Assembly: GCA_030015575.1 (NCBI GenBank)
Contig: CM057344.1
Span: 592,294,410 to 592,358,409, forward strand
DNA from: Agapanthus africanus
Lineage: Eukaryota > Streptophyta > Magnoliopsida > Asparagales > Amaryllidaceae
DNA: 64,000 bases
Direction: 5' to 3'
Shown: positions 11,106-22,800 of the stretch, piece after piece
Numbering within the stretch: position 1 is the stretch's first letter
Layout of the letters: every line of letters starts with the position of its first letter
Position numbers and translations under genes: made by a program
The notes under the pieces: generated by a model
What the model was told of the DNA's origin: nothing
Seen by the model: only the letters and a program-made list of their open reading frames with translations
Databases searched by the model: none

Positions 11106-11520
11106 ACGGGTGCGCGGCGGGAGACAACAACCCAAAAGATCAGCAGGACCAACTATCTTCATAAAACCGTCCGTTACATGCAACCATTGCGGTAGAGCTG
11201 GACACTACATGAGAGACTGTCGTATTTTGAACAAACTTTGCATAGTCTGTGGGTCTCCGGATCATGCTATTGGGGACTGTCCTCAAAGAGGGAGACAATT
11301 AGGTCCCGTCAACAAGCCGGCTAATTATGGGGCACCAACACAGGGAAACCGGCCACTTTCCCCCACTAAACCAACCGGTCAAGGGGCATCACCAAAAGGG
11401 ACCACCCTTGCCATCACAGGAGCGTGTTTTTCAGCAAGCGCAGCGGAATGGACCCAAACACCAGACCTTCACTATGACAGCTGAGAAGGCTGATGCCGCG
11501 TGGCAAGACAGCAGAGGTAC
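11106..11520 (+). pseudogene. Chromovirus-type gag remnant with two zinc knuckles
   Basis: The frame contains two CCHC zinc knuckles, CNHCGRAGHYMRDC and CIVCGSPDHAIGDC, spaced as in the gag of the pol-less array further right (CYYCHRNGHLWKDC, CLVCGASDHRIGDC). Downstream, a shifted frame reads QERVFQQAQRNG and TAEKADAAW, like the gag tail of Tekay-type gypsy elements. The capsid part is missing and the frame shifts after the knuckles. It belongs with the polypurine tract and LTR at 12645-29173. Confidence 0.65.
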
Positions 11521-12644
11521 TCTTTTCTTTTTCAACCTTTCTTTAATACCATACTTATTTATCTTTCGATGCAAATCTTAATTAGACTCGCCTTAATTCC
11601 TCTAGTTTCCGTAATTTCGACCGGTTGCCTTTATGTTATAGCTCTCAAGTTTTCCATCAATTCACAACCTTCCTTCAACTTCCAAACTTTTCTATCCGGA
11701 AGCAACTACCGATTTTACATTTTCCGATTCCTTATACCTAAACCCTTCAAAGACTTTCCATGCATCAAATTATACACCAACTCTCGGGGGCGACACATGC
11801 AGCAAAGAGGGTTCCTGACAGCGTTACTCATTTCCGTGCCTCGTAGTGGCTACTCCTTTGGAAATTTCAAAATTTGAAATTATTCTAAGGAGAATATATC
11901 ATAACTATCACAACCATTCTTGTCATTCTTAGCAAACCCAGAAGTTTTAAACATCCACTACGATATTTCGGAGAAGGGACTTGGTGGTGCGAGATATCCG
12001 CACGGCGATATAGTTGCATCTGCGTCAAGACAACTAACGACTTGTGGACGCAACCATCATGTTCAGATCTAAAGCTGGCGATTGTGATATCCATCTTGAA
12101 AATATAAAAACACTACTCTAAGGAGAACGTGAGGACACGGATGGTTGAAACATATGAGGCGGATGAGAGGGGTCAAGTTTTATATAGGAGAAGTGCCGAT
12201 CGGTTGGGACGATTCTGAAGATGGAGAATTTGTAAGATTGAGATAATTGTAGGAAAAAAGTGGATATGGTGATACAATACAGCGAGCGCGGAAAGCTCAG
12301 CCCACGACTCATCGGCCGCTTAACATCTTAGAAGGAGACGGTGGGTTTGTGTATAGCCTACTTTTGCTACTTTTCTTGGAGGGTATGCTGGCAACCCTAG
12401 CCATACTTTTGATCGTTCCGAGATCACGGAAAGGTTGGCATAACCTACGAGCAGTAACCGGTCGGGATACTAGAAAGATGAAACCTTGAGCGACAAGACA
12501 ATCCAGCTGGCTAAAACTATATGAAGAAAGAACTACTAGGCAGACATACACGGAAGCGAGGACACGAGATGAGAGAGCGAGACCCAAAATTTTTAAACCA
12601 CGATATCCTTTCTTGGTGATTTTTTTCCCTTCTTCTTTACCCAC
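11521..12644 (+). mobile_element. Non-coding tail of chromovirus-like element
   Basis: Internal sequence between the gag remnant and the polypurine tract. No protease, reverse transcriptase or integrase motif is visible in any frame, so pol is absent, as in the array at 38872-59566. Confidence 0.5.
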
Positions 12645-12687
12645 CTTCGGAAATTTCGAGGACGAAATTATTTTAAGGAGGGTAGAT
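12645..12687 (+). promoter_or_regulatory. Polypurine tract of chromovirus-like element
   Basis: Carries the conserved AAATTTCGAGGACGAAATT block followed by TTTAAGGAGGGTAGAT, directly against the LTR start TGTAACGACC. This arrangement is typical of Tekay/Del-type chromoviruses and recurs on the minus strand at 42135-42178 and 56671-56710. Confidence 0.85.
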
Positions 12688-13212
12688 TGTAACGACCGTA
12701 TTTTCTAATACCTAATAAAATATATTTTATTTAAATTTCTAGTATCAAATAAGTATTTACGTGTTTCGTTGATAGAAAAATATTTTTAAAGTAATGTTAA
12801 TAACTTTCGAAGCATTGAGATATGATAAAAGAATTTTCTAAAATCTATTTATATTTTTCTAGGCATAAAATGTTTTAATAAAATTTTATTATGCCTCAAA
12901 ATAATTTACATATTTTTATTATCGATTAAAATAATTATTTCGTAATTAAAATATTTCTTAGAATAAAATAGATTTTTTTAAATAATTATAATAACTAGCA
13001 AATACCATAGATATGGATATATTATTTAGTTTTAGCCCAAAATTATTTTTATACTAAAGATAACAATAAAATATATTTTCTGAAATTTTTCCATAATTTT
13101 CCCGTATTTTTAACTATTTTTAACAAATTTTTTAAAACCAAATTCAATTTTTAAATAATAAACAGTTAGTATTTTTATTTATAAAAAAAATATTAAATCC
13201 CTTGATCCTAGA

Positions 13213-13367
13213 CCGTTGGATACAAGATCCAACGGCCCAGAATCACCCAGCGGCGCCCACGTGGTGGGGGCCACGCGAAAACGCGTGATCCCCACACGCG
13301 TGACGCGTGGCGTGGGTGAATAGGCTTGGCGGCGCGATCTCGGCCGTTGGATCAAGATCCAACGGCC
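13213..13367. promoter_or_regulatory. Paired CCGTTGGATC palindromes upstream of LTR TATA box
   Basis: 13342-13353 and 13356-13367 are perfect 12-bp inverted arms (GGCCGTTGGATC) with a 2-nt spacer. A similar CCGTTGGAT/ATCCAACGG pair lies at 13213-13235. They lie just upstream of the TATA box at 13471, in the U3 region. CCGTTGGATC words are common in plant gypsy LTR promoters; function is not shown. Confidence 0.5.
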
Positions 13368-14070
13368 ACGAAGCGCTGGCAGCGGCGGCTGATGATTCTG
13401 CAATCATTTGGGGCGCGGATTTTGGGGGATTTTAACAGATTTTTTGGATTTTATGGTTGGTTAAAAACCCCTATAAATAGACACCTTCAAACACTGATTT
13501 CTCACATCTCAGAACTCCAAAAATTCTGAAAAAAAATATCCACGCCTTCGTATTGACGACGCCAACGCTGTGGTTCCACTCAAATATCAAGAAAAAATCC
13601 GAGCGCGGAGCTATTGAGGATTTAGTGCAAGCCTACGTTTCAACTCATCGACATTCAACTCTAACCAAAGCTAGGATCCGTCTCTCCCCACTTGTCTCTC
13701 GCCTTCTTTCTCATAATAATCTTGATTTCAAGTCCTAATTCTCAATCTCATATTAAGATAATGTTAAAAATATTTCTGCATGTCTGTTTTGGTACCTGTT
13801 AATGATAATAGTGTTGACTCATGTTTAAAATGGTTTCTTTAATCACTCCTATATGCAAAAATGTTGCCCTCTCATACAATATGGAACATGATATGCTTAA
13901 TGTTATAACCCATGAGGTATCAATTCACCCCTTACATACCCACACTTACTCATGCTATCTTTGTGATCTCGAAATAGGTTACTTCCACAAAATACCCTCG
14001 TTTTATTAAAAAGTTATATTTGTTTAAAATATCCATATGAGATAAAATATTTGTAATAAATCTTTTAGAT

Positions 14071-14071
14071 A

Positions 14072-14127
<56 letters not shown>
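14071..14127. repeat. (TA)n microsatellite
   Basis: About 28 uninterrupted TA units inside the chromovirus-like LTR. Confidence 0.95.
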
Positions 14128-14130
<3 letters not shown>

Positions 14131-14964
14131 ACTAACACTTTTTTCACCAACTACTGTAATTTTGTTAAATCCTTTTACCCTTTGAAATGGGATAATACTA
14201 AATCTAAATAACGGCATATGGTTTTTTCCAACTTAGCCTCTTTCACTCGAAAGGAAATCTTTATATTAATTCTTCTTAGAATGTTAATTAAAGTTTAATG
14301 AGGTACCCTAATAATAGGGCAATGTTTTACGCGAGTACCTCGTTGTTGATAGACAATCGTCCCTGAAAAGGACACAAATCCTGCCGTCCATATGCAGTGG
14401 TTGCCAACACGAACGTATTTTCTAAAACGTTACCTCAAACTTAAAACACAATAATTTCATAAAATTATTATTTACAATAAAATAGCTCAATCCATCCTAA
14501 AAAGAGATAATTTCATTTAAATACCTTGATCTTTACTAAAAGGCTATTTTCAACAAAGACCATAACCCTTATAAATGATATTTTCCAAAAGGATATCTAA
14601 AACTTTATTAAAAGATAATTTTCAAATAAATACTATAACCTTTTATTAAAAGGATATTTTCTCATTAAAATATTATGGGTAACCAAAACGATAAATATTC
14701 CAAACATCATGGTTTTCTTATAAACAATAAATATAATTAAACACTATTATCCTTTATTAACTAAGTGTTTTATAAGATGATACGAAGTACCTTACAAACT
14801 TAAGAAGATAACAAGATAAAATAAGTGGTTGTGGAATGCCATATTAAATGAGATCAACTTCTTGATTTTCAGTTTATGACATACATGACACATGATACGG
14901 TTAGGGTTAGAATGTGCGGACCTAGGTATGGAATACTTATATTTGAGGATCCCTACAGGCATGG

Positions 14965-15117
14965 TGAACAGTCCAATGTGTGGACGACTACTAACCCGAT
15001 ATTCGGGCGAATACTAACCCTACTTAGGGTGAATGGTCTAATGTGTGGACAACTACTAACCCGATATTCGGACGAATACTAACCCTACTTGAGAGCGAAT
15101 GGTCCAATATGTGGATG
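14965..15117 (+). repeat. 65-66-bp tandem repeat in LTR
   Basis: About 2.4 copies. Each begins near GGTCCAATGTGTGGA and contains ACTAACCCGATATTCGG and GAATACTAACCCTACTT. Copies start at about 14971, 15036 and 15102. Local duplication within the long transcribed part of the LTR. Confidence 0.8.
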
Positions 15118-15661
15118 ACATACAATGTAGAAATTCAATGCCTAGAGGTATACGCACTAACTCTAATTCGTCAAAACCTTTATACTGAACCACGGGGATA
15201 AGTAGTTTGATTAGGCAAGGAGATTCGGAACTCGGATTCCCCTACTACTCGATCATGATCCCGGGAAGTGAAATGGTACATTTCACTTTCCCAGTTGTTG
15301 TTCCATGGCCACAACAGAATAATCGCGAGTATCCGGACCCTTATTTGACAAACTAAAACGTTTACAATACTTATTGATACTCAACACTAAACTCACATCA
15401 TGTGCTATACCTACCCATTATCTTATTTACCTTTCTTTATGAGACGCGAGTTATTCAGTATCTTGGATGTGGATATTTTACCAGTTTAGACTTATTATTT
15501 ATTATGGAACTGAAGGGTGGAAATACCGGTGCACTTGAGTGATATTCACACTAGACAAAGCTCCATCATAGTCATGAGACACCTTTCGGGGATGTTCACG
15601 CTACCGTATTGATTGCCACCCCAGGCACGAATGCCAGCTCATACTGCTTCCAGCTAGTTAT

Positions 15662-15666
15662 GGGAT
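15662..15666. repeat. Target site duplication, left (GGGAT)
   Basis: GGGAT directly before the gypsy LTR at 15667. It matches GGGAT at 28478-28482 directly after the right LTR. Confidence 0.92.
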
Positions 15667-15905
15667 TGTTGGGGTAAAAATTTACATCCCAGTTGACCAA
15701 GTCAAAATCAAAGTCAACCCCAAGCCAAGTGGGCCCAAGCCCAGATCTAGTGGGCCCATGCCCGGGTCGAGCCCGAACATGAAGCGGCCGGCCTCCCCCC
15801 ATGCTAAGATAAAAATTTTGTAATAAATAATTTTGTTGCATTTCTTTTATTTTATTTTATGGATAAATGTAAGAAAAATAGGCATAAAGCCAAATTTTTG
15901 TAAAG

Positions 15906-15948
15906 CCCATGGCTTATGTGCAAAAAGAAATGGCACATGAGCCATGGG
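15906..15948. other. Hairpin in gypsy LTR
   Basis: Arms 15906-15921 (CCCATGGCTTATGTGC) and 15933-15948 (GCACATGAGCCATGGG) pair over 16 bp with one mismatch, around an 11-nt loop. The copy in the right LTR (about 27377) has two more mismatches. Confidence 0.65.
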
Positions 15949-16378
15949 ATAGGCAAAATGCCATTTTGTGAAGCCCAAGGGGCTATGTGTAAAGTGTATA
16001 GCCTATAAAGGCAAAGATAATGAAATATCTCAACAACTTTTTTTCTCTCTCCAAAAAAAGTTTCAGATCTGAGATCTTTCTTCCTTCTTCAAGGTTCCAA
16101 AAGCTTCTTCTTTCTTTTGAATTAAATCAAGAGTTTTACTCTTCCTTTTTCAAAACTAAATAGTTTTCCACCACAAAACCCATTAAGGGGAACTCAGATC
16201 TGCCATCAGATCTCAAAAAGAAAAGATTTTTAAATCCCACATCTCTTTATCTCCAAGATCCGGCCAGCAAAGAAAGAAGAAGGACCCATTTCCTTAACCC
16301 AAAGCATCTTAGGAGTTTAACTCCACCCAATTTTCTCTTTAGAGAATTTCAGGGGCTAAAAACCCCCTTTTTTCCTCG

Positions 16379-16690
16379 CTGGTGCGCTAGCGCTCGAGCG
16401 CAAAGCGCCCACGTGCCGACACGTGGCGCGCTTGCGCTCCAGCGCTCTGCGCTCGAGCGCACAGCGCCCACGTGCCGCCACGTGGCGCGCTTGCGCTCCA
16501 GCGCCTCACGCTCTAGCGCAAAGCGCCCACGTGCCGACACGTGGCGCGCTTGCGCTCAAGCGCCCAGGCGCTGGAGCGCAAAGCGCCCACGTGCCGACAC
16601 GTGGCGCGCTTGCGCTCCAGCGCTCTGCGCTCGAGCGCAAAGCGCCCACGTGCCGACACGTGGCGCGCTTGCGCTCAAGCGCTGGCCCCA
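16379..16690 (+). promoter_or_regulatory. Five tandem DRE + G-box/ABRE modules in LTR U3
   Basis: Five units of 59-60 bp. Each carries the core CCACGTGCCGACACGTGG (16409, 16527, 16587, 16646) or CCACGTGCCGCCACGTGG (16468). The core packs two G-box/ABRE motifs (CACGTG, ACACGTGGC) around a DRE/CRT core (GCCGAC). In unit two the centre is GCCGCC, a GCC-box core. The flanks are self-complementary GCGCTCGAGCGC-type words. The array sits just upstream of a TATA-like stretch, as expected of a U3 enhancer. Only two units remain in the right LTR (27880, 27955). Drought, cold or ABA response is inferred from motif identity alone. Confidence 0.6.
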
Positions 16691-16725
16691 CGCATCCTCT
16701 GGATGTCTTTTCCCCCCCTTTTTTT

Positions 16726-16742
16726 TATATATATACATATGT
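16726..16742 (+). promoter_or_regulatory. TATA-like stretch of gypsy LTR
   Basis: TTTATATATATACATATG lies 36 bp after the G-box/DRE array and about 340 bp before the LTR end; a plausible promoter core. Confidence 0.4.
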
Positions 16743-17081
16743 ATACAAATGTACACATACACACCCAGCCCGCTATCCGGGTAGCGGGACCCCCGTAAAA
16801 ACTCTGCGTGGCTCCCGATATATCCAAAACCCCCTTTTAAAACAAAACACACGTACACCGCACATTGAGTTCGCATGACCAGTTTAACTCGTTAATCGGA
16901 AGTTCCCTCGCCCCAAAGGCGAGGGGTAATTAACGGTAGCTTAGTCCGCGGCTGCCGGAGATTCGGATCCCCACAATCATTAAACCCCAGCCTACCCTAG
17001 GCAGGGGGAATCTGTAGTACGCCTGACAAGCGTGCGCGTATTCCCATCTCAATGGGGTGACGAAAAACACTCTACAGACTC

Positions 17082-17100
17082 TGGCATGCCCGGTGGGACT
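17082..17100 (+). promoter_or_regulatory. Primer-binding site of Tat-like element
   Basis: TGGCATGCCCGGTGGGACT starts 5 nt after the left LTR and begins with TGG, the complement of tRNA 3' CCA. I do not assign the tRNA. Confidence 0.65.
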
Positions 17101-17133
17101 AATCTCTCCTCCCATATTTCGGGTTAAACGTTC

Positions 17134-19824
17134 ATGCGAACTCAATCAATATACATATCGATTGTCTATACTGAAATGATGTTTTTTTTTCTGTGCAGCA
17201 ATCAACCTTCGACGACAATGTCTCCCCAGACGAATTCAGCTTCCAACGTGACCCCGATTCCGTACGTGGTCAAGATCAACGCTCGTGTGGTCCTCCCCGC
17301 AAGCCTCAGTCGACAGTGGGAGGAACCGCCCCGCCAGTTTGGCTCCGTCATCATCTACCCTGCCGGAAGCGCTCATCTGGAGGAAATCCCGGCGGAACAG
17401 GTGGCCAAACCGGTCCCAAGGGGCAAGAGGCCGAATGTCGTGATCGCCAAGGCACCACAACCAAAACTTAAGACGGTGTCTGAACGATTCTCTGGTACTC
17501 CAGCAGGGGGCAAGAACTCCGGTACAAAGGGCAACATCAAATGTTGCGGACGAGCTCAGGCGATGACTCCAACAAATGCACAATTGAGCGTATCTCCAAA
17601 GCCTTCCATTGCCCGGTCTGCGGCGTCTTCCCAAAGAGCCGAAGCCTGCCAGGTGCTTAGAACAGAAAAGTTAAGACAGAAGCGGCTCAGGTATCGAGCC
17701 AACAAGAGGGCCAGGACTTCGGCCAAATGGAATTTTGTGAAGTTCCAAGTGCATGGTCTCCCCGCGACGACGGCTAAGTCGGACGTGAGAATCAGCAATT
17801 CCTTCGAGCCTCTGAAGTGGGTTCAGAAAAATGCCATGACCGCCAGAATCAAGAAGACAGCGGTCCGAACAATGCTACAAAGAGACGTGTCCCGGCCTCA
17901 ACAGAAAAGGTATGACACTGTCTCTTCAAGAGTCTATCGGGCGCTTTGTGCCGCACGAAAGCAGCGGGGAAAATCCAGAAAAGAAGCGCCAGCACCATTC
18001 AAGAATCCGGCCAGGCCATCCGCCTTCAATCGACTGCCCGCTACCGAAACAGGAGGGCCAAGACAGCGATCCGTGAAATCAGCCGCCGATAATAAAAAGA
18101 CGGCTGGATATGTCATCCATACGGTCTATATGGCGGGCGGGCGCCCCAGCGACAACCTTCACAGCAGAAGCAAGGATGGGGCCACCACATCCCAAGCCCA
18201 ATCTAGCCTGAATGTGGTTGCCGCTGCCCAAGAACAGCCGCCCCCACTTGATGAAGAAAACCCTCTCGATGAGGATGATAGGCAGAAAGACCCCTCGGTC
18301 CATGCAGAGTCAAGCTCGGACAGCGAGGAAGAGCCAACCTTCCGCCCCAGGACTGCGGAGCAAGAGCTGCTTCAAAAGCTTCGAAAACAGCTCAGGAGCA
18401 AAGATAAAGAGATGACCAAGCTCTATTCGAAAATTGATGACTTAACGAACGTGGTGATGCAGCTTACGGCTCAAATTTCTCGAGCGCCTCCCAATCAGGC
18501 ACAAGCCGCTACTAATCAGCCGGGTGATGACAATCCGAGGCAGCCAATGCTTGTTCCTTTAGGACCAAGACTGGTCGAGCCACATGAAAGCCGGCCACAT
18601 TCCGCTTCTGGGGACGCCTTGGCCCCAGATAGCATTATCCCGCTAACACAGGATCGGATAATGGATTTGGTCACCAGCAAGGTTAAAATATTGGTGGCCG
18701 AAGCTGAAGCTCAGAAAGAAATCGGCAGTAGTGGGCGGCCATATCCCGCGCAGTACGATCTGATTGAGTTCCCAAGCGGCTACGTTATTCCTAAGTTCGG
18801 AAGATTTGATGGAACGGGGAATGCAAATCAGCACGTCGCCCACTTCAAAGCATCGTGCGGAAATACAGGGGGCAATGACGCGCTCCTTCTTCGTCAGTTT
18901 GTCAACAGCCTGACCGGCGTTGCCTTCGACTGGTATGCGAGTATACCGGACGGGTCTGTCATTACCTTTGCCCAAATGGAGTCCCTGTTTCGGCAAAGGT
19001 TCATGAGTGTCAGTGATAAAATCTCCATTGCCGACCTTGTGAGGACTAAGCCGGGGAAGAATGAAAGCAACACCGACTTTATCGCCCGATGGCGTAATCT
19101 CACAGTCAAGTGCGAACAGCCGCTGGAGCAGGACCAGTCCGTCAGCCTTCTCATTGGGAACCTCAGCAATTGGATGGTCCCATTCTTGTGTACAGCGGGC
19201 CTTAAGACATTTCAGGAGCTAACCAAGAAAGTTCAAATGCTAGAACGCTCGAAGCAAGAGTCCCCGCCGGACTCTCAGAGAGACAAAACTTGAAAAAGCA
19301 AGCGGGACGACAATCGTAGAAACGGGAGTTCCAGCAGTACCAATGTCTTCAATGCCTCCGACAATGAAGAAAAGCGAAGGGCGGGCGAATCCAAAACCAA
19401 CCGGTCTCGAAAGCCATTGCTGGGAGGAGATGGGCCTTCCCTAGAGGAGAAAAAGAACAAGGTTTACTCTTTCAGAAGGGATAAGGTCCGCAAGATATTT
19501 AAAGATGCCTTGAACAACGGCCTACAATTGCCGGAGTCGAAAAGACCCCAAGAAGCAAAAATGACCGACAATCCTCTGTATTGCCCGTACCACCGAGTAG
19601 TGAGCCATGCGATCGAGGATTGCTATATCTTCAAAGACTGGGTCGAGAAGCAGTACAAGGCTGGAGAAATCGAGCTGTCCAAAAGTGTGTTGGTGAACAA
19701 TCAAGTTGCAACCACCAACTTTATACAGACAGAAACTGAAGCCTTCTGGGAGCAGACAGCCGAACCCGCTGCCCTGAGAAATGAAACGGACTCATCACGG
19801 CCTCCGTGGAGTACGCACATCTAA
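17134..19824 (+). pseudogene. gag of Tat-like gypsy element, inactivated
   Basis: A 719-codon frame runs 17134-19293. An ATG at 17218, just after a splice-acceptor-like TTTCTGTGCAG, is a likelier start than the first one. The N-terminal half is basic and repetitive, followed by an acidic stretch and a coiled coil (about residues 405-440). From about residue 550 comes a Retrotrans_gag capsid domain (FGRFDGTGNANQHVAHFK, FDWYASIPDGSI-like, FRQRFMS, FIARWRNL). TGA at 19291-19293 interrupts it. The same frame continues to 19824 with the conserved tail KVYSFRRDKVRKIF and CPYHRVVSHAIEDC, then gives way to the pol frame. A single nonsense change splits the protein. Confidence 0.8.
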
Positions 19825-22800
19825 TAAGACGAAGAAGATGATAAAGCTACTTCGGAAAGAACCCAGGACGGAACGGGAAGGGCAGAAGAAGCCTACCAGT
19901 CCAGCTGCCAATGCGGCTCCATCAGGCTCAAAATCCAAGAAGCTCAAGAAGAAGAAAAGTGCAGCTAGGCGCGAAAAAGAGTCTGCAGGGAGATCGACCA
20001 TTCAAAAATATATCGATTCTCTCGAAGAATATGAACAAAAGGAAAGAACATTGATTCAATTGAAGGAGTTCTTCCCTGTACAAGCGGCTGAAATTCTGGA
20101 GGAGTTAGAAGAAGACTCCAATGAAGAGATCCCAGTAGTGACCTGCTACGCTATCCATCTTGGCAGCGACTCCGAGGATGAGCTCTGTTTTCTCGAAGAA
20201 GATGAGGAGCTCGCCACAAAGGCCAATCAAATCCAGCTCAGAAGCGGCAGGGCTCTACCACCAAATCAGGGCAACGCCCCAAAAGGGAAGGAAAAACATG
20301 CGGCTAATGATGAAGATGGCAGAGAACCGGCTGATCAAAACTCAAGTCCTTCCTCGGTGGACTATAATGTCTTGGCTCACCTTCGAAGGCTTCCGTCTCT
20401 CCTGAGCATCTACGACGTCTTGGTCTTATCTAAGGAGCTTAGAAATGTTCTTATTCACGCTCTCCAAAACCCCGAGCGGTATCAGGCTCACTTTGCGGAA
20501 ATTAATATGAAAGAAGCTCCGCACGCTTTGCATGCCGCCGCAGTCACATTTAAGGATGAAGACTTGCTACTGGGAACGGCTGAGCATAATCGGCCGCTTT
20601 ACGTGACCGGGTACAGCGACGGAGATCGGATTAATCGCATATTGATTGATCCGGGGTCTTTAGTGAACATCATGAACTTGCGGACGCTGAAGAGTTTGTC
20701 AATGGACGTCCGACACCTGTCAAGAGAAAGGATTGTCATTTAGGGCTTCAACCAAAATTGCCAGCAAGTTCTGGGGTCCATAGCTCTGCCAATCAAATTC
20801 GGGGATCTGCAAACTGAAGCTAAGATATACGTGATCGACGCCGACACGTCTTATAAGATTCTCTTGGGGCGGCCGTGGCTCCACGATTATGGCATCATTC
20901 CGTCAACTCTCCATCAATGCATGAAGTATACTAAAAATGGCGAAGAAAGACGCATTGACGGAGACATCCAGCCGTTCGGTGTGCATGAAGTCCGCTATAA
21001 AGATTCTCGGTACTTTATGAACCACCAAAATGCTAAGCCACAACTGACTGAGGATAGACCGGCCCCAAGACCCAAAAGCAAATCTGCACCGGTTGTCACT
21101 TTCAAAAGTAAAAACGCCCAAGTGCGCCCACATTTCGGTAGCGACACTGATGAGTCCGACGCTGGAAGCCCGTCCTTCCGTAAAACCCGCCCTCATTTCG
21201 GCAGCGATACGGACGAATCTGTTACTGAAGGTCTATCTAGCAGCAAAGTCCGCCCTCATCTTGGCAGTGACACTGAAGAGTCAGAAGAAGAGGACCTGCC
21301 GTGCAACAGCTGTGCAGATTGGACCCCTATGCAGCAAGGGAAACTAAGAGAGACCTTCGAAGTTGCAGAAGGGTCCCTGGCCATCACAAGGGTGCCGGAA
21401 CGGATGTGAAAAGAGCTCGACGCTTTGTCAGTCTCTACCGTGGACCAGCTGAAAACTTTCTACGTACCCGGAAGGAAAAATAGATAGAAGGGCATCCTGT
21501 TTTACAGGTCAAACCCCGTTGTGCACCCGGACGATCTTTCTGTCGCGTGCCTTCCCTATGAGAGGGGCATAAGAGCCGTCCTCAATCCCAGATACTATGC
21601 GCCCGATATGTGGGAATACTTTAAGAAGTGCGGATGCCGGTTATATCAAACGGAGTCCGAAGCAAAGTTTTACGAAGGGCTATGGTATCCGCCCTAAGTC
21701 CGAGCACTCATCGATGGACGAATTCCAGATAGACGGGGCATAGGCTACATTCAACCTGATTCCAAAGCGTGCTACATGATCCATGTTGGTGAGGCCAGCG
21801 AAAGATCAAATGATGATGACGAGATAGCCGAGCCAGAAGAAGCTCCTCAAGAGCTCGAAGATGGTGGACAAGCAACCTTTGACGAGCTAACCGAGATTGA
21901 CTTAGGAACGCCCGATAATCCAAGGCCGGCCTACATCAGCTCACTCTTGTCGGAGGAAATGAAAGAGCAAATAATTGCCCTGCTGCGTGAGTTCGTCGAC
22001 TGCTTCGCGTGGACGTACAAAGAAATGCCTGGCCTTTCCCCTGAGGTAGTCGTGCATAAGCTGGCTATATCTCCTGATGCTAAGCCAGTCAAACAAGCTC
22101 CTCGAAGAATGAGAAGGGAGTTGGAAGAAAAGGTCATCAAGAAAACCAAGAAACTCATCGATGCCGGCTTCATCAGGGAAGAGAAATATGCAGACTGGAT
22201 CGCATGCATAGTCCCAGTGAAGAAGAAAAATGGGCAGATCCGAGTTTATGTCGATTTCAGGGACCTCAACAAGGCATGTCCTAAAGACGACTTCCCGCTA
22301 CCGGTCATGGAAATGATGGTCGATGACACCTCAAATTACGAACTGTTCACCTTTATGGATGGCTCGTCTGGAAATAATCAGATCAAGATGTCGCCTGAGG
22401 ATGAGAAGCACACAGCATTTCGAACCCCGATCGGAATATATTGTTACAAGGTGATGTCGTTCGGATTGAAGAACGCAGGTGCTACATATCAAAGAGCAAT
22501 GACCAATATCTTCGATGACCTAATTCATAAAGTCATCGAATGTTATGTTGATGATCCGGTCGTTAAGACTAAAACCAAGGCCGATCATATCCAGGATATT
22601 AGGACCGTTCTCACCAGACTGAGGGAATTTGACCTGAAGACGAATCCTCTGAAATGCGCTTTTGGCGTGTCATCGGGAAAATTCCTGGGCTTCATAGTCC
22701 GATATCGAGGGATCGAAGTTGACCCATCAAAGATAAAGGCCATCATGGAGATGCCCCATCCGAAGAGTCTGGCCCAGCTAAGATCTTTTCAAGGCAAGCT

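Larger units (their letters stand above)
12688..15666 (+). mobile_element. Chromovirus-like 3' LTR, first part (split)
   Basis: The LTR begins TGTAACGACCG after the polypurine tract. A TATA box (CTATAAATAG, 13471-13480) lies about 780 bp in, leaving a very long transcribed part. The LTR is interrupted at 15666 by a gypsy insertion and resumes at 28483. It ends at 29173 with GGGAAGCGGGATGTGACA, closely like the LTR end of the pol-less array (GGGAAGCGGGGCGTGACA). Rejoined length is about 3.67 kb. Confidence 0.75.
15667..17076 (+). mobile_element. Left LTR of Tat-like element
   Basis: A 1410-bp LTR from TGTTGGGGTAAAAATTTAC to CTCTACA, aligned with 27137-28477. It contains a 16-bp hairpin (15906-15948), five tandem G-box/DRE units (16379-16690) and an AT-rich TATA-like stretch (about 16726-16742). 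The right LTR has only two G-box units and, after about 28085, an extra GC-rich segment of about 85 bp that is absent here. Confidence 0.92.

Noticed and set aside
16349-16878. Several overlapping open frames rich in Arg, Ala and Ser
   Set aside because: They arise from the GC-rich 59-60-bp repeats in the LTR and are open in several frames on both strands at once.
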